Origin: Mesostigma viride
Lineage: Eukaryota > Streptophyta > Mesostigmatophyceae > Mesostigmatales > Mesostigmataceae
DNA length: 55,000 nt
Direction: 5' to 3'
Assembly: GCA_009746045.1 (NCBI GenBank)
Contig: RPFO01000984.1
Span: 1-55,000 of the forward strand
Below are positions 18,900 to 30,060 of the stretch, one piece after another. Within the stretch, counting starts at the first letter, position 1; each line of letters starts with the position of its first letter. Below the pieces are notes generated by a model. It saw only the letters and a program-made list of their open reading frames with translations, made no database searches and was not told the origin of the DNA. The position numbers and the translations under genes are program-made.

Positions 18900-21800
18900 T
18901 CAATCAGAATCATCCTTGGCATCACTACCGTTAAAATCACTGTCATTCCCCTCGTTGCTAGGGGTTTGTTCTCTATAGTCCCTGACCGTGCGCGCGCGTG
19001 CACTTGTGCGCAACGGGGGCATGGGCTCCTTCCCCTTGTGTGATGCAGGCGCCAAAGCCTCAGATTTCTTCTTTCTCTTGCGGGGCGGGGCTGCGCGTGA
19101 GGGTTCTGCCGCCGTGGTTGCCGGCGCGGGCTGCCGTTCAGCGGGCGGCTTCTTTTTCTTGCGAGGCGGGGCTGCGCGTGAAGGTCCTGCCGCCGTGGTT
19201 GCCGGCGCGGGCTGCCGTTCATCGGGCGGCTTCTTTTTCTTGCGCGGCGGGGCTGCGCGTGAAGGTCGTGCCGCCGTGCTTGATGGCGCGGGCGACGGAT
19301 CAGCGGGCGGCGGTTCAGCGGGCGGCCGTTCAGCGGGCGGCTCAGGTGGGAAGTACCTGATGTCTTCCTGCCACCTTGTCGCCGTGCTTTGGAAAAACTC
19401 GTTCTCCAAAGCCCACCCGGTTGCCAGGTGACGGGGCAGCTTGCAGTGAATGACCGAAAGCTGGGGCTGATGCCGTGGGTCCAGCACAAACCCAACAGAG
19501 CTAACAGATGTTGGCCACACTAGCTTTGCCGTGCGTGGTGCCTCGGCGCTGCGGACCAACACCAAGCGTTGATCCCGAATGTAAGCCACCTCCGATGCAT
19601 CGAAAAGCTCTACTCTCAGCACAAGCTGTTTAGTCCACTGCCCCACCGGCTGCACCAGCTTTGCCACGAGAATGTGGGTCAGGTAGCCGTACTGAGTGCT
19701 GCTTCCCTCCTTATGGTAGGCTACACCACAGTTTGCAGTCCGCCATGCTTGCTTCCTGTCAGCTTCTTTTGTCCGGTAATTGAAACCGTACAAGTGCACC
19801 CTATCATACTCCTCAGCCTTGAGCTGCACGCCGGCTGCTGCAGCCTGGACAAGCTCCGGGACCAGCGGCTGCTGGTTGAGTCCGATCCAGTCTTTGAGCC
19901 ATGAGAGGTCGCTGCACAAGGGCCGCCTGCATGCACATCGTATACAAAGCAAGATAGCAATGCAAGAAAAAAAAAATTAGAATAACGGCAGTAGTCCTTG
20001 GAAATCAGATGAAGTTCCCTATACTGAAAGAAAATCAGCTCAAAGAATAGCAACTTACAATAATAGGACAGCGGCGTCTTACCAGTAGGCCTCATCGCCG
20101 TTGACTTCGGGATCTTTGTACTCCGCATTGGGCAGCGCATACTCCAACAAAATCGCGCCCACTTCATCAGATTCCGCGGCGGTGAAAGTGTAGAAATTCT
20201 TGCGGCTGCGCCCCCCCAACTCGACCTTCTTGGACGGGTCTGCGTGGATGACGTCCCAGATGTAGTAGCGGTCTTTTGGCTGAAAGAAAAAAAAGAAAGC
20301 AAACAAGACATTGCAAGCAGCGCACACAAATATGCACAGAAATTAGCTGCATGCAGCACAAGACCGTGCCACAAGGAGCGCGTACATAACACTAAATCTG
20401 CACACAAATCCATTAAAAAAAAAAATCGGTCACTAGCGTGTACTTACCATCCCGGTTTTCACCATGTGATAGGCCAGATGGGTCAGCGCCTCAGACTTGC
20501 GATATGCTCCGTCCATGGAGCACTCCACATTGACGTTGGACAGCTTAGCTTTCGTGATGGCCCCCATCATCCGCTCGCCCGACGCCATGGTGCGGGTGTC
20601 ACATCGACCCAACAAGGGGATTTGCTGGGCCAGGTGGGCCATCATATGAACAGATTTTGCCATCTCAGACGCTGGCGCTATACGCTCCATCGCCACAGCA
20701 GCAAGCAAAAACATCTCGCCGCAGTCATCCAACTGCTGCTGAGTCGCCGGGCCGCTAGAAAACACAAAGTCCCAGGCCGCTGATTGAAGGAGAAATGCTT
20801 GCCGTGCATCGTCATCTAACCGCCCACGCAAGATGGTCGGGAGTTGCTTGCAAAAGTAGAGGATCTTGTCACGCGTCTTGGATTTTTCAGTACTCTTCGC
20901 ATCGCAGAGCAAGCCACTGATCCGGCCGGTGAAGTAGTCGGGTAGGCTATGCGCCATGATGTCATCGAGACCTGCGCATTACAACCACACGCAAAAAAAT
21001 AACACATAGTAGTAACACGACAGCCGAAAAAAATAGTCAGTCCTATGTAAATCACACAGACCATAGTCAGTCCTACATATTAAATTTCCAAATTACGGGA
21101 AAAATAAAAACCCAATGTCACACTTACGCTTGATATCAGCCTTTTCCTCAGCCGTCAGCTGGAACCCGGGGCGCGGTGCTGGCGCCCTCTTCTTCTTGCG
21201 GCCTTTCTTCGGTGGACTTTGGTGGTCTCCCTCCGGTGGTGGGTCTCCCTCCGGTGGTGGGTCTCCCTCCGGTGGAGGGTCTTCATCAGGCCGCCACAGC
21301 TCCGGGTTCAGACCGAGGACCTTCAGCCTGCCACGAAGTGACCCGGTCGCCATAGCCTTCCCTGCATGGAGTACAAACAGAAAAAAAAAAACAAAACAAT
21401 ATTACATCAGCTTTCCATGTGAACAGATAGGCCACAGTCAATGTATGCATGCAACAATCACAATGAAATGATACAATTAAATGTTTAGCAATTACCGCTT
21501 GTGCAATGAATGACCCGCTTGAAGTTGTTGGGACACAGATGGAACTCGTCAATAAAATGACGGATCTTCAGGTGAACCCAGTACGGTAACTTGAGAAACG
21601 GCTCGGGCTGCTTTTTTAGCGTAGCACAGTACTTCAGGTAGCCAGCATGGTCCATCTCCTGAACAACAGGAGCGTGAGCCGGCCGGCGGGGGTCACCCTC
21701 GGGAAACATGCGGTCATTGCCAAGGAGAACGATACGGCCATTTGAGATAAAAACCCCACGCCACTCATCACCATGTAGGACGCATTGATAGTACCCTGCA

Positions 21801-22978
21801 TCTGGAATGTTCAGGGACTTGGAGTATGCCGGGTAGTCGTGAATTATGCCAGCAAGAATGGACCTCACAAATGTCGTAGTGTAAACACCCGCCACGTCCA
21901 GCGTCACATCACAAATGTAATACCCCTTCCACAGTACCAGGAAGTCCTCAGCGATCAAGTCCAAAAAAATGGTCATGTTCTTGGGTGCCTTCCCCTTCAT
22001 GGCGCCCACAAGAAGCACCATAGGGCAAAACCGCCCATTCACCATCACCCACTCGGGCAAGTTGACACAGGAAACAAACGCGGGCCAGCTGCTGTGGGTA
22101 TCCATGAAAGACCTTGGACATACTCCGTCAAAATTCAGAAGGAAGATGGTGTTCCGCGGCTGGCTGCGAAAGTCCCAGTTGTTCTTTATGTGCTGGATGG
22201 CACGGCTGTCTGCACGAACAGGTCCATGCACAAGAAACACCAGACGTAAAAAGAAAGGTATCCATCAGAGCAGTACAAACAAAAGATAAGCGCAAGAGGA
22301 AAAATCTCGAACTTGATACTTTGGCACACATTGCATAACAGAAGGCGTAGAAACAAGTGCAAACCTGCCTTTCAAGCCGTCCACAACGCGCGTGGATGAG
22401 TCTGGCTCCCTGTTTTCATGTTTCGCAGCGTACTGAAGGGCTTCCGCCATTTCCGGGACTCGGAACCAGGCCCTAATCCGATCCATCAGGGGGAAGTGCC
22501 TAACCTGGCGATGCGCTTTCCGCGAGTTGACGATGTCACCGTTTCTGTCAGTGTACGTCTCGTAGCGCGACAGCTTGCAAAGAGGGCAGCTCTTAGTAAT
22601 CTTGTCCTTGTACAAGTAACCCTCGCATGGGCAGGCATCGTACACACGGTACCCCAAGCCCAAGCCTTTGATCACTTTCCGTGCCTTCCAGATACTGTCG
22701 GGCAGAGTGTTGCCCGCGGGGAGAACGTTTCCCAACAGCTTGAAGAGCTCATCAGCAAAGCTCTGAGGGCATGAGTTTTCCCCCATTAGCGTCAGCAATT
22801 GCAATGTAAACATCAAGGCCTTGCTCTCAGATCCCGGGTACAATGGCGTATCGTCCTTGACTCTGGCCACTGCTTCGTCATAATTTCTAGCAAACTGGCG
22901 TGCTGCATCCTCTCCACTGGCCGACCCGTCGTCAGGGTCCTCGGCCATGAATTCATCGACTGTCTGTCCTTGACGCAT
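18900..22978 (-). CDS. TNP2-type CACTA transposase, six exons, intact
   Basis: Excises and inserts the CACTA element in the nucleus. Minus-strand exons read 22,978-22,365, 22,205-21,496, 21,361-21,128, 20,971-20,448, 20,279-20,083 and 19,911-18,900. All have GT-AG borders and matching phases and give an uninterrupted 1,096-residue protein. Exons 1-2 match the plant TNP2 domain: ESKALMFTLQLLTLMG, GNTLPDSIWKARKVI, LGLGYRVYDACPCEG, CPLCKLSRYE, RNTIFLLNFDGVCP, THSSWPAFVSCVNLPEW. Exon 4 resembles DUF4218 and exons 5-6 the DUF4216-like region. The C-terminus has three AAPPRKKKKPP-type basic repeats, likely nuclear localisation or DNA contact. Exon 3 has a PPPEGD repeat. Exon borders are inferred by eye. 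Confidence 0.88.
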
Positions 22979-22990
22979 TTACAATCTCTA

Positions 22991-23038
22991 CATGGAGGGC
23001 CGGCATCGACCGTTGATGGTCAATGCCGGCCCTCCGTG
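22991..23038. promoter_or_regulatory. 20-bp stem hairpin before TNP2
   Basis: The arms 22,991-23,010 and 23,019-23,038 (core GGAGGGCCGGCATCGAC) pair with two mismatches around an 8-base loop. It begins 12 bp upstream of the TNP2 ATG, so a transcript would carry it in the 5' leader. Its role is unknown. Confidence 0.6.
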
Positions 23039-23113
23039 GCTAACCAGTCGCCATCGGGATCACAAATCGAGCCACGCTAGGGCGTCTGCGCCAGTGAGAC
23101 CACTGGCAGCTCA

Positions 23114-23356
23114 CTAATCAACCGTGACCATGAAGTCCGGCTCAGTCGACATTTCCAGGAACGCATCCAACATAATTTGGCGATAAAACTCAGGAAGCCT
23201 GCAGGATGACCAATGAAACTGGACAATGTAGGTATCCGTGGAGGAAGGGAAAGGAGACATCACGAAATTTGGCCAGCTAGCATGTGTGTCGATGTAAGTG
23301 TTCGGCTCGAGTCCGGTATCCATGGGTGGGTAGCACCGCCATCTTTCTGGTGCCAC
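23114..23356 (-). pseudogene. TNP2-like fragment upstream of TNP2
   Basis: This 80-residue minus-strand frame contains PNTYIDTHASWPNFV, which resembles PRSFMDTHSSWPAFV of TNP2 exon 2. The DNA under it is also partly alike (GGCCAGCT and following). No other part of TNP2 is recognisable. It may be a duplicated exon piece or an upstream exon. No intact gene is supported. Confidence 0.35.
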
Positions 23357-23869
23357 CCGCCGCCGTGATAGCCGCTAAGTCACCCGTTGCAAGTTTGAGT
23401 CTGCTCGCCAACGCTTTCGATGTCGTCGATCCCTTTTGATCAAACGGACATTTTCTCAGTCATTCAAATGGTAGATATTACGGTCAGTGTACGGTAGTGT
23501 TGGTTAGTCACGGGCTCATTGGTAGAAGTCTACTGAAACGGTACAGCCTTAGCTCCTGAGGCCTCTGTACTTGTACCAAGCAGTACGGAGTTTAGCCGAT
23601 CCGCACGCAGCCGCGCGGGGCGTGCGGGCCCCGCGCGAGGCGTGCGGTCCGGCCGTTTGTGTAGCTGCCGTTGGTGCCTTTTGGCGAAAGACGTTCAAAA
23701 AATTTTTGCGCGGGATGCTGCCAGGTTCGTCGATCTGCTGAATCCAACGGCGGACAGAGGCAGGTGCAGTGCGTCATGTATACGTTGGCACCGTCTCCGT
23801 TCGCAAAACGGGGGGATTCCGGACTTAGCCAGCCTTGGTCGCATGGTGGTGTGCGACCGAACGTTGTAA
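23357..23869. promoter_or_regulatory. Divergent intergenic region with GC hairpin
   Basis: This region separates the two divergent CACTA genes and should hold both promoters, though no clear TATA box is seen. A perfect 10-bp stem, CGCGCGGGGC at 23,612-23,621 paired with 23,628-23,637, has a 6-base loop. ATG at 23,870 follows TTGTAA. Confidence 0.45.
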
Positions 23870-26102
23870 ATGCCGAGAAGGGTTGCAGTGCTACGACCAG
23901 CTCACGTGTGCAGTCCTGAGGAGTGGGAGCGATTTGATGCCCGAGCGACAGAAGAGGAAAAGCCGAAACAAAACGTCGTTCCCTCGGAATATGTGCGGAC
24001 CTTAAGACTTCAAATCACGACCTTTGGCCGTGCATACCTCGTAGAGGGGTATGTCCTCAAGGAACAGGATGGCGCCATGGTGGATGCTCTCATTAACCGG
24101 GTAAAGAAAAGCTGCATAAACTTTCTGGAAACATGTGTGGCTGACGACAACCGTGCAGAGCTGGATAAGTATGAGGCATCCAGCTGGGTGGTAGACCCGA
24201 CGACTGGTGAGCTCACCGCCCAGAAGCCCAAGGGCTCCAAACCCAAAGCCCTAAGTGTTGAAGAATTCGTAAAAAAGGAGCTGAGCCGGTGGCTAAGCAA
24301 CTCCAGCTTAAAAAAGAGGCAGAGTTTTGCCGAGGACGAGGATGATGACGTGAAGGAAAATACCAAAGCGCTAAGCGACGTGACCAACATGCCAAAGGTA
24401 ATAACGCTATCTTTAGCTACAGGAGTCTGCAAGCTTCTTGGTTTTTTCTTTCATCGCAGGTCTGCTACTAACCGACTTCCCGAATGTTAACGTCCTTATT
24501 CCATGCCCCGCCCTCTGCTTGCAGACAACTCCTGCTGCCAAGCCGGCGGCAAAGCCGGCGGCCAAGCCGGCGGCCAAGCCGGAGGTCAAGCCGGAAGTAA
24601 AGCCGGAAGTAAAGCCGGAGGTCAAGCCGGAGGCCAAGCCTGTGCAGCATGCCACAGGCGTCCGAGCAGATGAAATTCGGAGACTCAGAGCTCGGCTCCA
24701 AGCCCTTGAGGAGGAGTTAGAGCAGGAAGTGGCAGGGTACGCGCCTGCACCTGTGGAGGTATCGGATGTGAGGCCGCCGCCTCCGGTGGCCAAGAAGGTT
24801 GTACCGCCGCCCCCTCCCGTTCCCAAGCAGCCTGTCATGCCGCCCCCTCCGGTGGCCAAGAAGGTTGTACCGCCGCCCCCTCCCGTTGGCACGCAGCCTG
24901 TCATGCCGCCCCCTCCGGTGCCCAGCAACGCTGTGCAGCCGTCCCCTCCGGTGCCCAACAACACCGTGGAGCCGCCCACTACGGTGCCCAAGCTGGCCGA
25001 CCTGCCAATGCCGGATGGTCTCCCGCCTGCTCGTGTGCCTGCCATCAAGCCAGATGTCTTCGAGCCCATCACGTCGCGCCCCGCCGTCAACAAGCCGCCC
25101 GCCAGCAACAAGCCGGCCGCCAGCAAGAAGCCGCCCGCCAGCAAGAAGCCGGCTGCAAAGCGAAAGCTTCCTAGTGGTCCCATGGACTTGGGGCTTGCGC
25201 ACTATCTGAGCACCTTACTGCCAACCGCGGTGGTTCAAGAGCGACCGGGCCCTGGTGGTTTCGGAGAAGCACTGCACGGGGCCTTCGTGGCACAAAGGTA
25301 CAAGTACGAGCGCGATGGGGCGCGGCCGGCTGCGTATGTTTGGGAGCCTGGCAAAGTGGTGGAGGTGAAGCCGAAGCTCAAGGCCCCTTACGGCACGCGG
25401 TTTGTGGAGCGTGATGGGGGCTCGCAAATGCTGTTTGTTGACTTTGCCACGATGCATTACGGTGACGCCGAGGGCAACGAGAATGCGTGGGTCCTTCTGG
25501 GCAACGTCACTGACGACGACCTTCGAGGCGCACGTGCGAAATTGAAGGAGAGTTGGGGGCCAGCAGAGGAGAAGGAGGAGGTGTCGGATGAGTATGTACC
25601 GGCCAAGCGAGCGCGGGCGCCACCCAAGGAGAAGGCGTCTGCCGGTGCTCCCTCCGCGCCAGCGATCCCGCCTGCCTCTAGCTCTTCGACCGCAACGGTG
25701 TCTGCTGGTGCTCCCTCCGCGCCAGCGATCCCGCCTGCCTCTAGCTCTCCGGCCGCAACAGCGTCTGCCGGTGCTCCCTCCGCGCCAGCGATCCCGCCTG
25801 CCTCTAGCCCTTCGCCCGCAATGGCGTCTGCCGGTGCTCCCTCCGCGCCAGCGATCCTGCCTGCCTCTAGCTCTTCGACCGCAACGGAGTCTGCCGGTGC
25901 TCCCTCCGCGCCAGCGATCCCGCCTGCCTCTAGCTCTCCGGCCGCAACGGCGTCTGCCGATGCTCCCTCCGCGCCAGATCTCACCGAGGCGGAACTGGAG
26001 CTTGCCGCGCTCAAGGCCATGATGGCAAAAGCGCAGCGGAAAGTTGAGCTGGAGCGGCAAGCAAAGGAGTCCCAGAGTCAGACTCCTGATCCGGTAATTT
26101 AG
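23870..26102 (+). CDS. Second CACTA gene, repeat-rich 701-aa protein
   Basis: Two exons, 23,870-24,397 and 24,525-26,102, are joined by a GT-AG intron in phase 0 and give about 701 residues. Residues 1-176 are a folded-looking, charged domain (VVPSEYVRTLRLQITTFGRAY; EEFVKKELSRWLSN). Next come KPAAKPEVKPEV repeats, a short coiled segment (RRLRARLQALEEELEQEV), PPPPVAKKVVPPPPP repeats, a second compact domain (about residues 395-500 with GFGEALHGAFVAQRYKYERD) and six AGAPSAPAIPPASSS-type repeats. A leucine-rich tail (TEAELELAALKAMMAKAQRK) ends it. No family is recognised. By position it may be the element's accessory DNA-binding protein, as TnpA is in En/Spm. The stop TAG lies in the target duplication of the A-B insertion. 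Confidence 0.75.
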
Positions 26103-26104
26103 TC
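26092..26104. repeat. 13-bp target duplication, left
   Basis: CCGGTAATTTAGT, repeated exactly at 28,100-28,112, flanks the A-B insertion. Confidence 0.8.
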
Positions 26105-26516
26105 GGATTTCTTTGAAAAGAGTTTCTCGAAGTGAGGCGGGGAATAAGGCCGCTCACGGGAGCCGCCTGGATGGTCGGCTGAACCGGGCGGGTTTGGCAG
26201 ATGTAACCGGATTTGGCTAATGGCTGGCGACCTGGAATTGTTAGTAGGGGCAGTGGCCCTATTGTGCTACAATCTCGAAACAATCTTATGCTTAAAGTTT
26301 GACAGGGCCGGGTTTGTTGAACCGGTTTGTTGAATGATAATTAGAACCTTTCGGAAAGGGTATTTGATTGGTTGTTGTTTTTGTGGTACGGTAGGTGTCG
26401 CTACATTCTCAGGTTGGCGTGTTAAGTTAAGCTCGGTTGCTGATGTCAGCCCCGTGCTAGGGCAGTTTGACTACTTTGGCGGCGTAGTGACATTGTTGTG
26501 GTCTTTTTTCTTGTAA
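26105..26516 (+). repeat. Repeat A, copy in unit 1
   Basis: It starts CGGATTTCTTTG and is nearly identical to 27,525-27,936. A third copy is split in inverse orientation at 1-81 and 3,181-3,452. Confidence 0.9.
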
Positions 26517-27524
26517 ACGTTGGCTGAGCGCCGACGGCTGAGGCTATGGCGGTACAAGAAGTGCCTCACCAGCCTTGCGCTCAGCATGGGTGCGGGGCTA
26601 AAATTTGTTAACCAAATTTCCGGCACCCATGATCCCTGGCTGCTTAAGGCGGTTGGGATTCATGGCTGCCACTGGCCCGGAATTAATGTCCGGGTGATCG
26701 GGGTTTAAATGCGAAGCGGGGGCTGATGCATTATTTAATGGCTGGTTTGTTTGAAAGAAACGGCCAGCTGGCCGGGTTGGGCAAGGGCTAGCTTGCTTGA
26801 TGGTTCCGTACCTGGGGATGCTTGCGCCTCGGGTTGGGCTGTCGGCAGGCTGGCCTGTCTTTGAGTTGTCTCGTACCTGGAAATGCTTGCATTCCGGGTT
26901 GGGCTTGGCTTGAGGGCCGCCGCGGCTCGGGGGGGTAAAAAATTTAAGTCACCGTTGTGGGACACGGAGCCTCGGCGCAGGAGGCAAGGGCTGAAAGCCA
27001 ACTTGATTTCGTAATCAGTGGTATTTCCACTTTTTTGTACGGAAGGAGTGTTTATGTGCTCGGCACTAGGTTGGTTGCTCTTCAAAAAAGTTGTAAACTG
27101 GGCGTCGGCTGGAATCAGCGGCGCCAGTCAGCAGCTTTTGCTTTGACTTTGTGTTCCGCGACAGCACCCCTTAGCGGACCAGAGAAGAGGTCGGCAACGA
27201 GGTCAGCGGGGGCCCCCGAGTGGGGTCAAAAATGCGAGCTGTGTCGATTGACAGTGCATGAATTTTTGTGCATTCACAGTCGCTGGGAATTAAATCTGTT
27301 TTCTGGCAACGGAGAGCGCCCATCGCGACAGGACAGCTTTTGACGGGAAAGGAAATGGTGCTTCTTTAGCGGACCGGAGGGCCAGGAAGGGGAGGTTGGG
27401 TAATCGCGAGCCATGCCTAAGGAGTTCTTAATAGCGGTTCTGTAACCGCTACCTGTCTGTATGCATCTACTTATTGTTTTAACAAAGATGCTGGTGACTA
27501 TGGTGAGCAAACGGGTGTATGAAT

Positions 27525-27936
27525 CGGATTTCTTTGAAAAGAGTTTCTCGAAGTGAGGCGGGGAATAAGGCCGCTCACGGGAGCCGCCTGGATGGTCGGC
27601 TGAACCGGGCGGGTTTGGCAGATGTAACCGGATTTGGCTAATGGCTGGCGACCTGGAATTGTTAGTAGGGGCAGTGGCCCTATTGTGCTACAATCTCGAA
27701 ACAATCTTATGCTTAAAGTTTGACAGGGCCGGGTTTGTTGAACCGGTTTGTTGAATGATAATTAGAACCTTTCGGAAAGGGTATTTGATTGGTTGTTGTT
27801 TTTGTGGTACGGTAGGTGTCGCTACATTCTCAGGTTGGCGTGTTAAGTTAAGCTCGGTTGCTGATGTCAGCCCCGTGCTAGGGCAGTTTGACTACTTTGG
27901 CGGCGTAGTGACATTGTTGTGGTCTTTTTTCTTGTC
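27525..27936 (+). repeat. Repeat A, copy in unit 2
   Basis: Nearly identical to 26,105-26,516. It is followed by CCCACCCACCC and then directly by B. Confidence 0.9.
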
Positions 27937-28112
27937 CCACCCACCCACCCTCTTTGGTGGCCTGGTCTGCGCGGGTAATCGCGAGCCATGCCTAAGGAGT
28001 TCTTAATAGCGGTTCTGTAACCGCTACCTGTCTGTATGCATCTACTTATTGTTTTAACAAAGATGCTGGTGACTATGGTGAGCAAACGGGTGTATGTAAC
28101 CGGTAATTTAGT

Positions 28113-28319
28113 GGAATGTTTTTTCTGAAGCACGTTTTAGCTATGTAGTGATGTGGTGTTGTCACACCCAATTGCCATGTGCGTATATTTTTGTTACTCA
28201 TGTATGTATCACTCTCATGCTAGGTCATGCATCATACCCACAGGCATAACCCATTTCACCATGCATAGGATGTTTTGCTGGGCAACAACTATCTGCCGTG
28301 CCTGACTGCCCCCCCCCCC
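28113..28319 (+). other. 3' flank of second CACTA gene
   Basis: Non-coding; continues the gene's 3' region after the insertion and ends in a run of about 12 C at 28,308-28,319, where the palindrome array begins. Confidence 0.5.
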
Positions 28320-29331
28320 AGTTACGTTAAATAGTGACGGAACCTTTTGCCGCCTGAGGCAAATCGGTCCGTAACACTATTTTGCCCGGAATAACCACTT
28401 CCGAGCACCCAAGTTAATTCGGCCGAATTAACTTGGGTGCTCGGAAGTGGTTATTCCGGGCAAAATAGTGTTACGGACCGATTTGCCTCAGGCGGCAAAA
28501 GGTTCCGTCACTATTTAACGTAACTAAAACCTGGCCTCGTGGAGGGGGGACGAAGAGCCCGAGACATCCGCCTAGGCCGCTGAGCACGCACCACTAAATG
28601 CGCCGGAGCTGCCTCAGTGAGGATTCGAACCCCTGACCTCCAAGGTGCACAGGTTTTAGTTACGTTAAATAGTGACGGAACCTTTTGCCGCCTGAGGCAA
28701 ATCGGTCCGTAACACTATTTTGCCCGGAATAACCACTTCCGAGCACCCAAGTTAATTCGGCCGAATTAACTTGGGTGCACAGGTTTTAGTTACGTTAAAT
28801 AGTGCCGGAACCTTTTGCCGCCTGAGGCAAATCGGTCCGTAACACTATTTTGCCCGGAATAACCACTTCCGAGCACCCAAGTTAATTCGGCCGAATTAAC
28901 TTGGGTGCTCGGAAGTGGTTATTCCGGGCAAAATAGTGTTACGGACCGATTTGCCTCAGGCGGCAAAAGGTTCCGTCACTATTTAACGTAACTAAAACCT
29001 GTGCACCTTGGAGGTCAGGGGTTCGAATCCTCACTGAGGCAGCTCCGGCGCATTTAGTGGTGCGTGCTCAGCGGCCTAGGCGGATGTCTCGGGCTCTTCG
29101 TCCCCCCTCCACGAGGCCAGGTTTTAGTTACGTTAAATAGTGACGGAACCTTTTGCCGCCTGAGGCAAATCGGTCCGTAACACTATTTTGCCCGGAATAA
29201 CCACTTCCGAGCACCCAAGTTAATTCGGCCGAATTAACTTGGGTGCTCGGAAGTGGTTATTCCGGGCAAAATAGTGTTACGGACCGATTTGCCTCAGGCG
29301 GCAAAAGGTTCCGGCACTATTTAACGTAACT
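28320..29331. repeat. Nested palindrome array
   Basis: The order is P1 28,320-28,525, S- 28,526-28,657, P2 28,658-28,778 (truncated), 9 bp, P3 28,788-28,993, S+ 28,994-29,125, P4 29,126-29,331. P is a 206-bp palindrome with no spacer (centre GG|CC), perfect in P1. S+ is the exact reverse complement of S-, so the array is itself a large inverted repeat. S is bounded by AAAACCTG/CAGGTTTT and contains a tRNA-like B box. P3 and P4 each have one arm mismatch. C-runs flank both sides. Confidence 0.93.
28994..29125 (+). repeat. S segment with tRNA-like B box
   Basis: GGAGGTCAGGGGTTCGAATC at 29,008-29,027 resembles a tRNA variable loop and T-arm. GGTTCGAATCC is a good pol III B box. No anticodon arm or A box is convincing, so this is a tRNA-derived fragment or SINE-like piece rather than a tRNA gene. 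Confidence 0.5.
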
Positions 29332-29700
29332 CCCCCCCCTGCCTTGCTGCCCTTGTGTCCTCTTCAATGGTGGTGCTCTGTGTGCCTGCAGGCCTCCAGA
29401 GCATGAGTGCTGGCAACTGTGTGGCTTTGTTCAGGCAAAGAAGCATCATTGATCATGATGACACCTGAAGAAGAAGTAAATTAATTGGCTGGGCTTGATG
29501 CGGCCTGTGTTATTTCACAATGGTGTAAACGTATCGATGAGACGCCCAATGTGGGGCTAAATCCTCATTGTAAATCAAGAGAGACAACTGTTAATGGGAT
29601 GTATTATTATTTGTAATAAAGAAACCATTTGGAATGATGGCCTGTTAAGCTGTTCTTAACAGTGCTTGTGTTGTAATGCTGGCAAAATCTGCATTTTCCC
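29332..29700. other. CACTA right inner non-coding region
   Basis: No ORF is supported. TTTGTAATAAAG at 29,610-29,621 looks like a poly(A) signal context for a plus-strand transcript of the second gene. Confidence 0.4.
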
Positions 29701-30060
29701 CTTTTTTATCACTGTCATTTTTACCACTTTGTGGTATTTTTTTACCACCCTCATTTTTACCACTTTTTACCACTTTTTACCACTTTTTACCACTTTTTAC
29801 CACCCTCACTTTTACCACTTTGTGGCGTGTTTTTACCACCCTCGCTTTTACCACTTGGTGGTATTTTTTACCACTTTGGTGGTAAAAGGGGTGGTAAAAG
29901 GTGGTAAAATGATTTTACCACCTGCTTTTCTCCTAGCGTTTTCCCACCGTTTTACCACTTTTTACCACTTTTTACCACTTTTTACCACTTTTTACCACTT
30001 TTTACCACTTTTTACCACTTTTTACCACTTTTTACCACCCACTTTTACCACTTTTACCAC
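29701..30060. repeat. CACTA right subterminal repeats
   Basis: Many TTTTTACCAC units (eight in a row at about 29,950-30,030), with inverted GTGGTAAAA copies at 29,875-29,910. These mirror the left subterminal block. Confidence 0.88.

Larger units (their letters stand above)
26105..28099 (+). mobile_element. A-B repeat insertion, two head-to-tail units
   Basis: Unit 1 is 26,105-27,521 (A, about 880 bp unique middle, B). Unit 2 is 27,525-28,096 (A, about 40 bp, B) and lacks the middle. A is about 412 bp and B about 122 bp (from GGTAATCGCGAGCCATGCCT). A 13-bp target duplication surrounds the whole. The middle of unit 1 has no recognised ORF. Variable-length duplications point to retroposition, but no poly(A) or coding domain is present. 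The class is unknown. Confidence 0.78.

Noticed and set aside
28994-29070. A full tRNA gene
   Set aside because: The T-arm and B box are present, but no anticodon stem or A box forms. The GCCTCAG that could pair as acceptor lies inside the palindrome and is probably coincidental.
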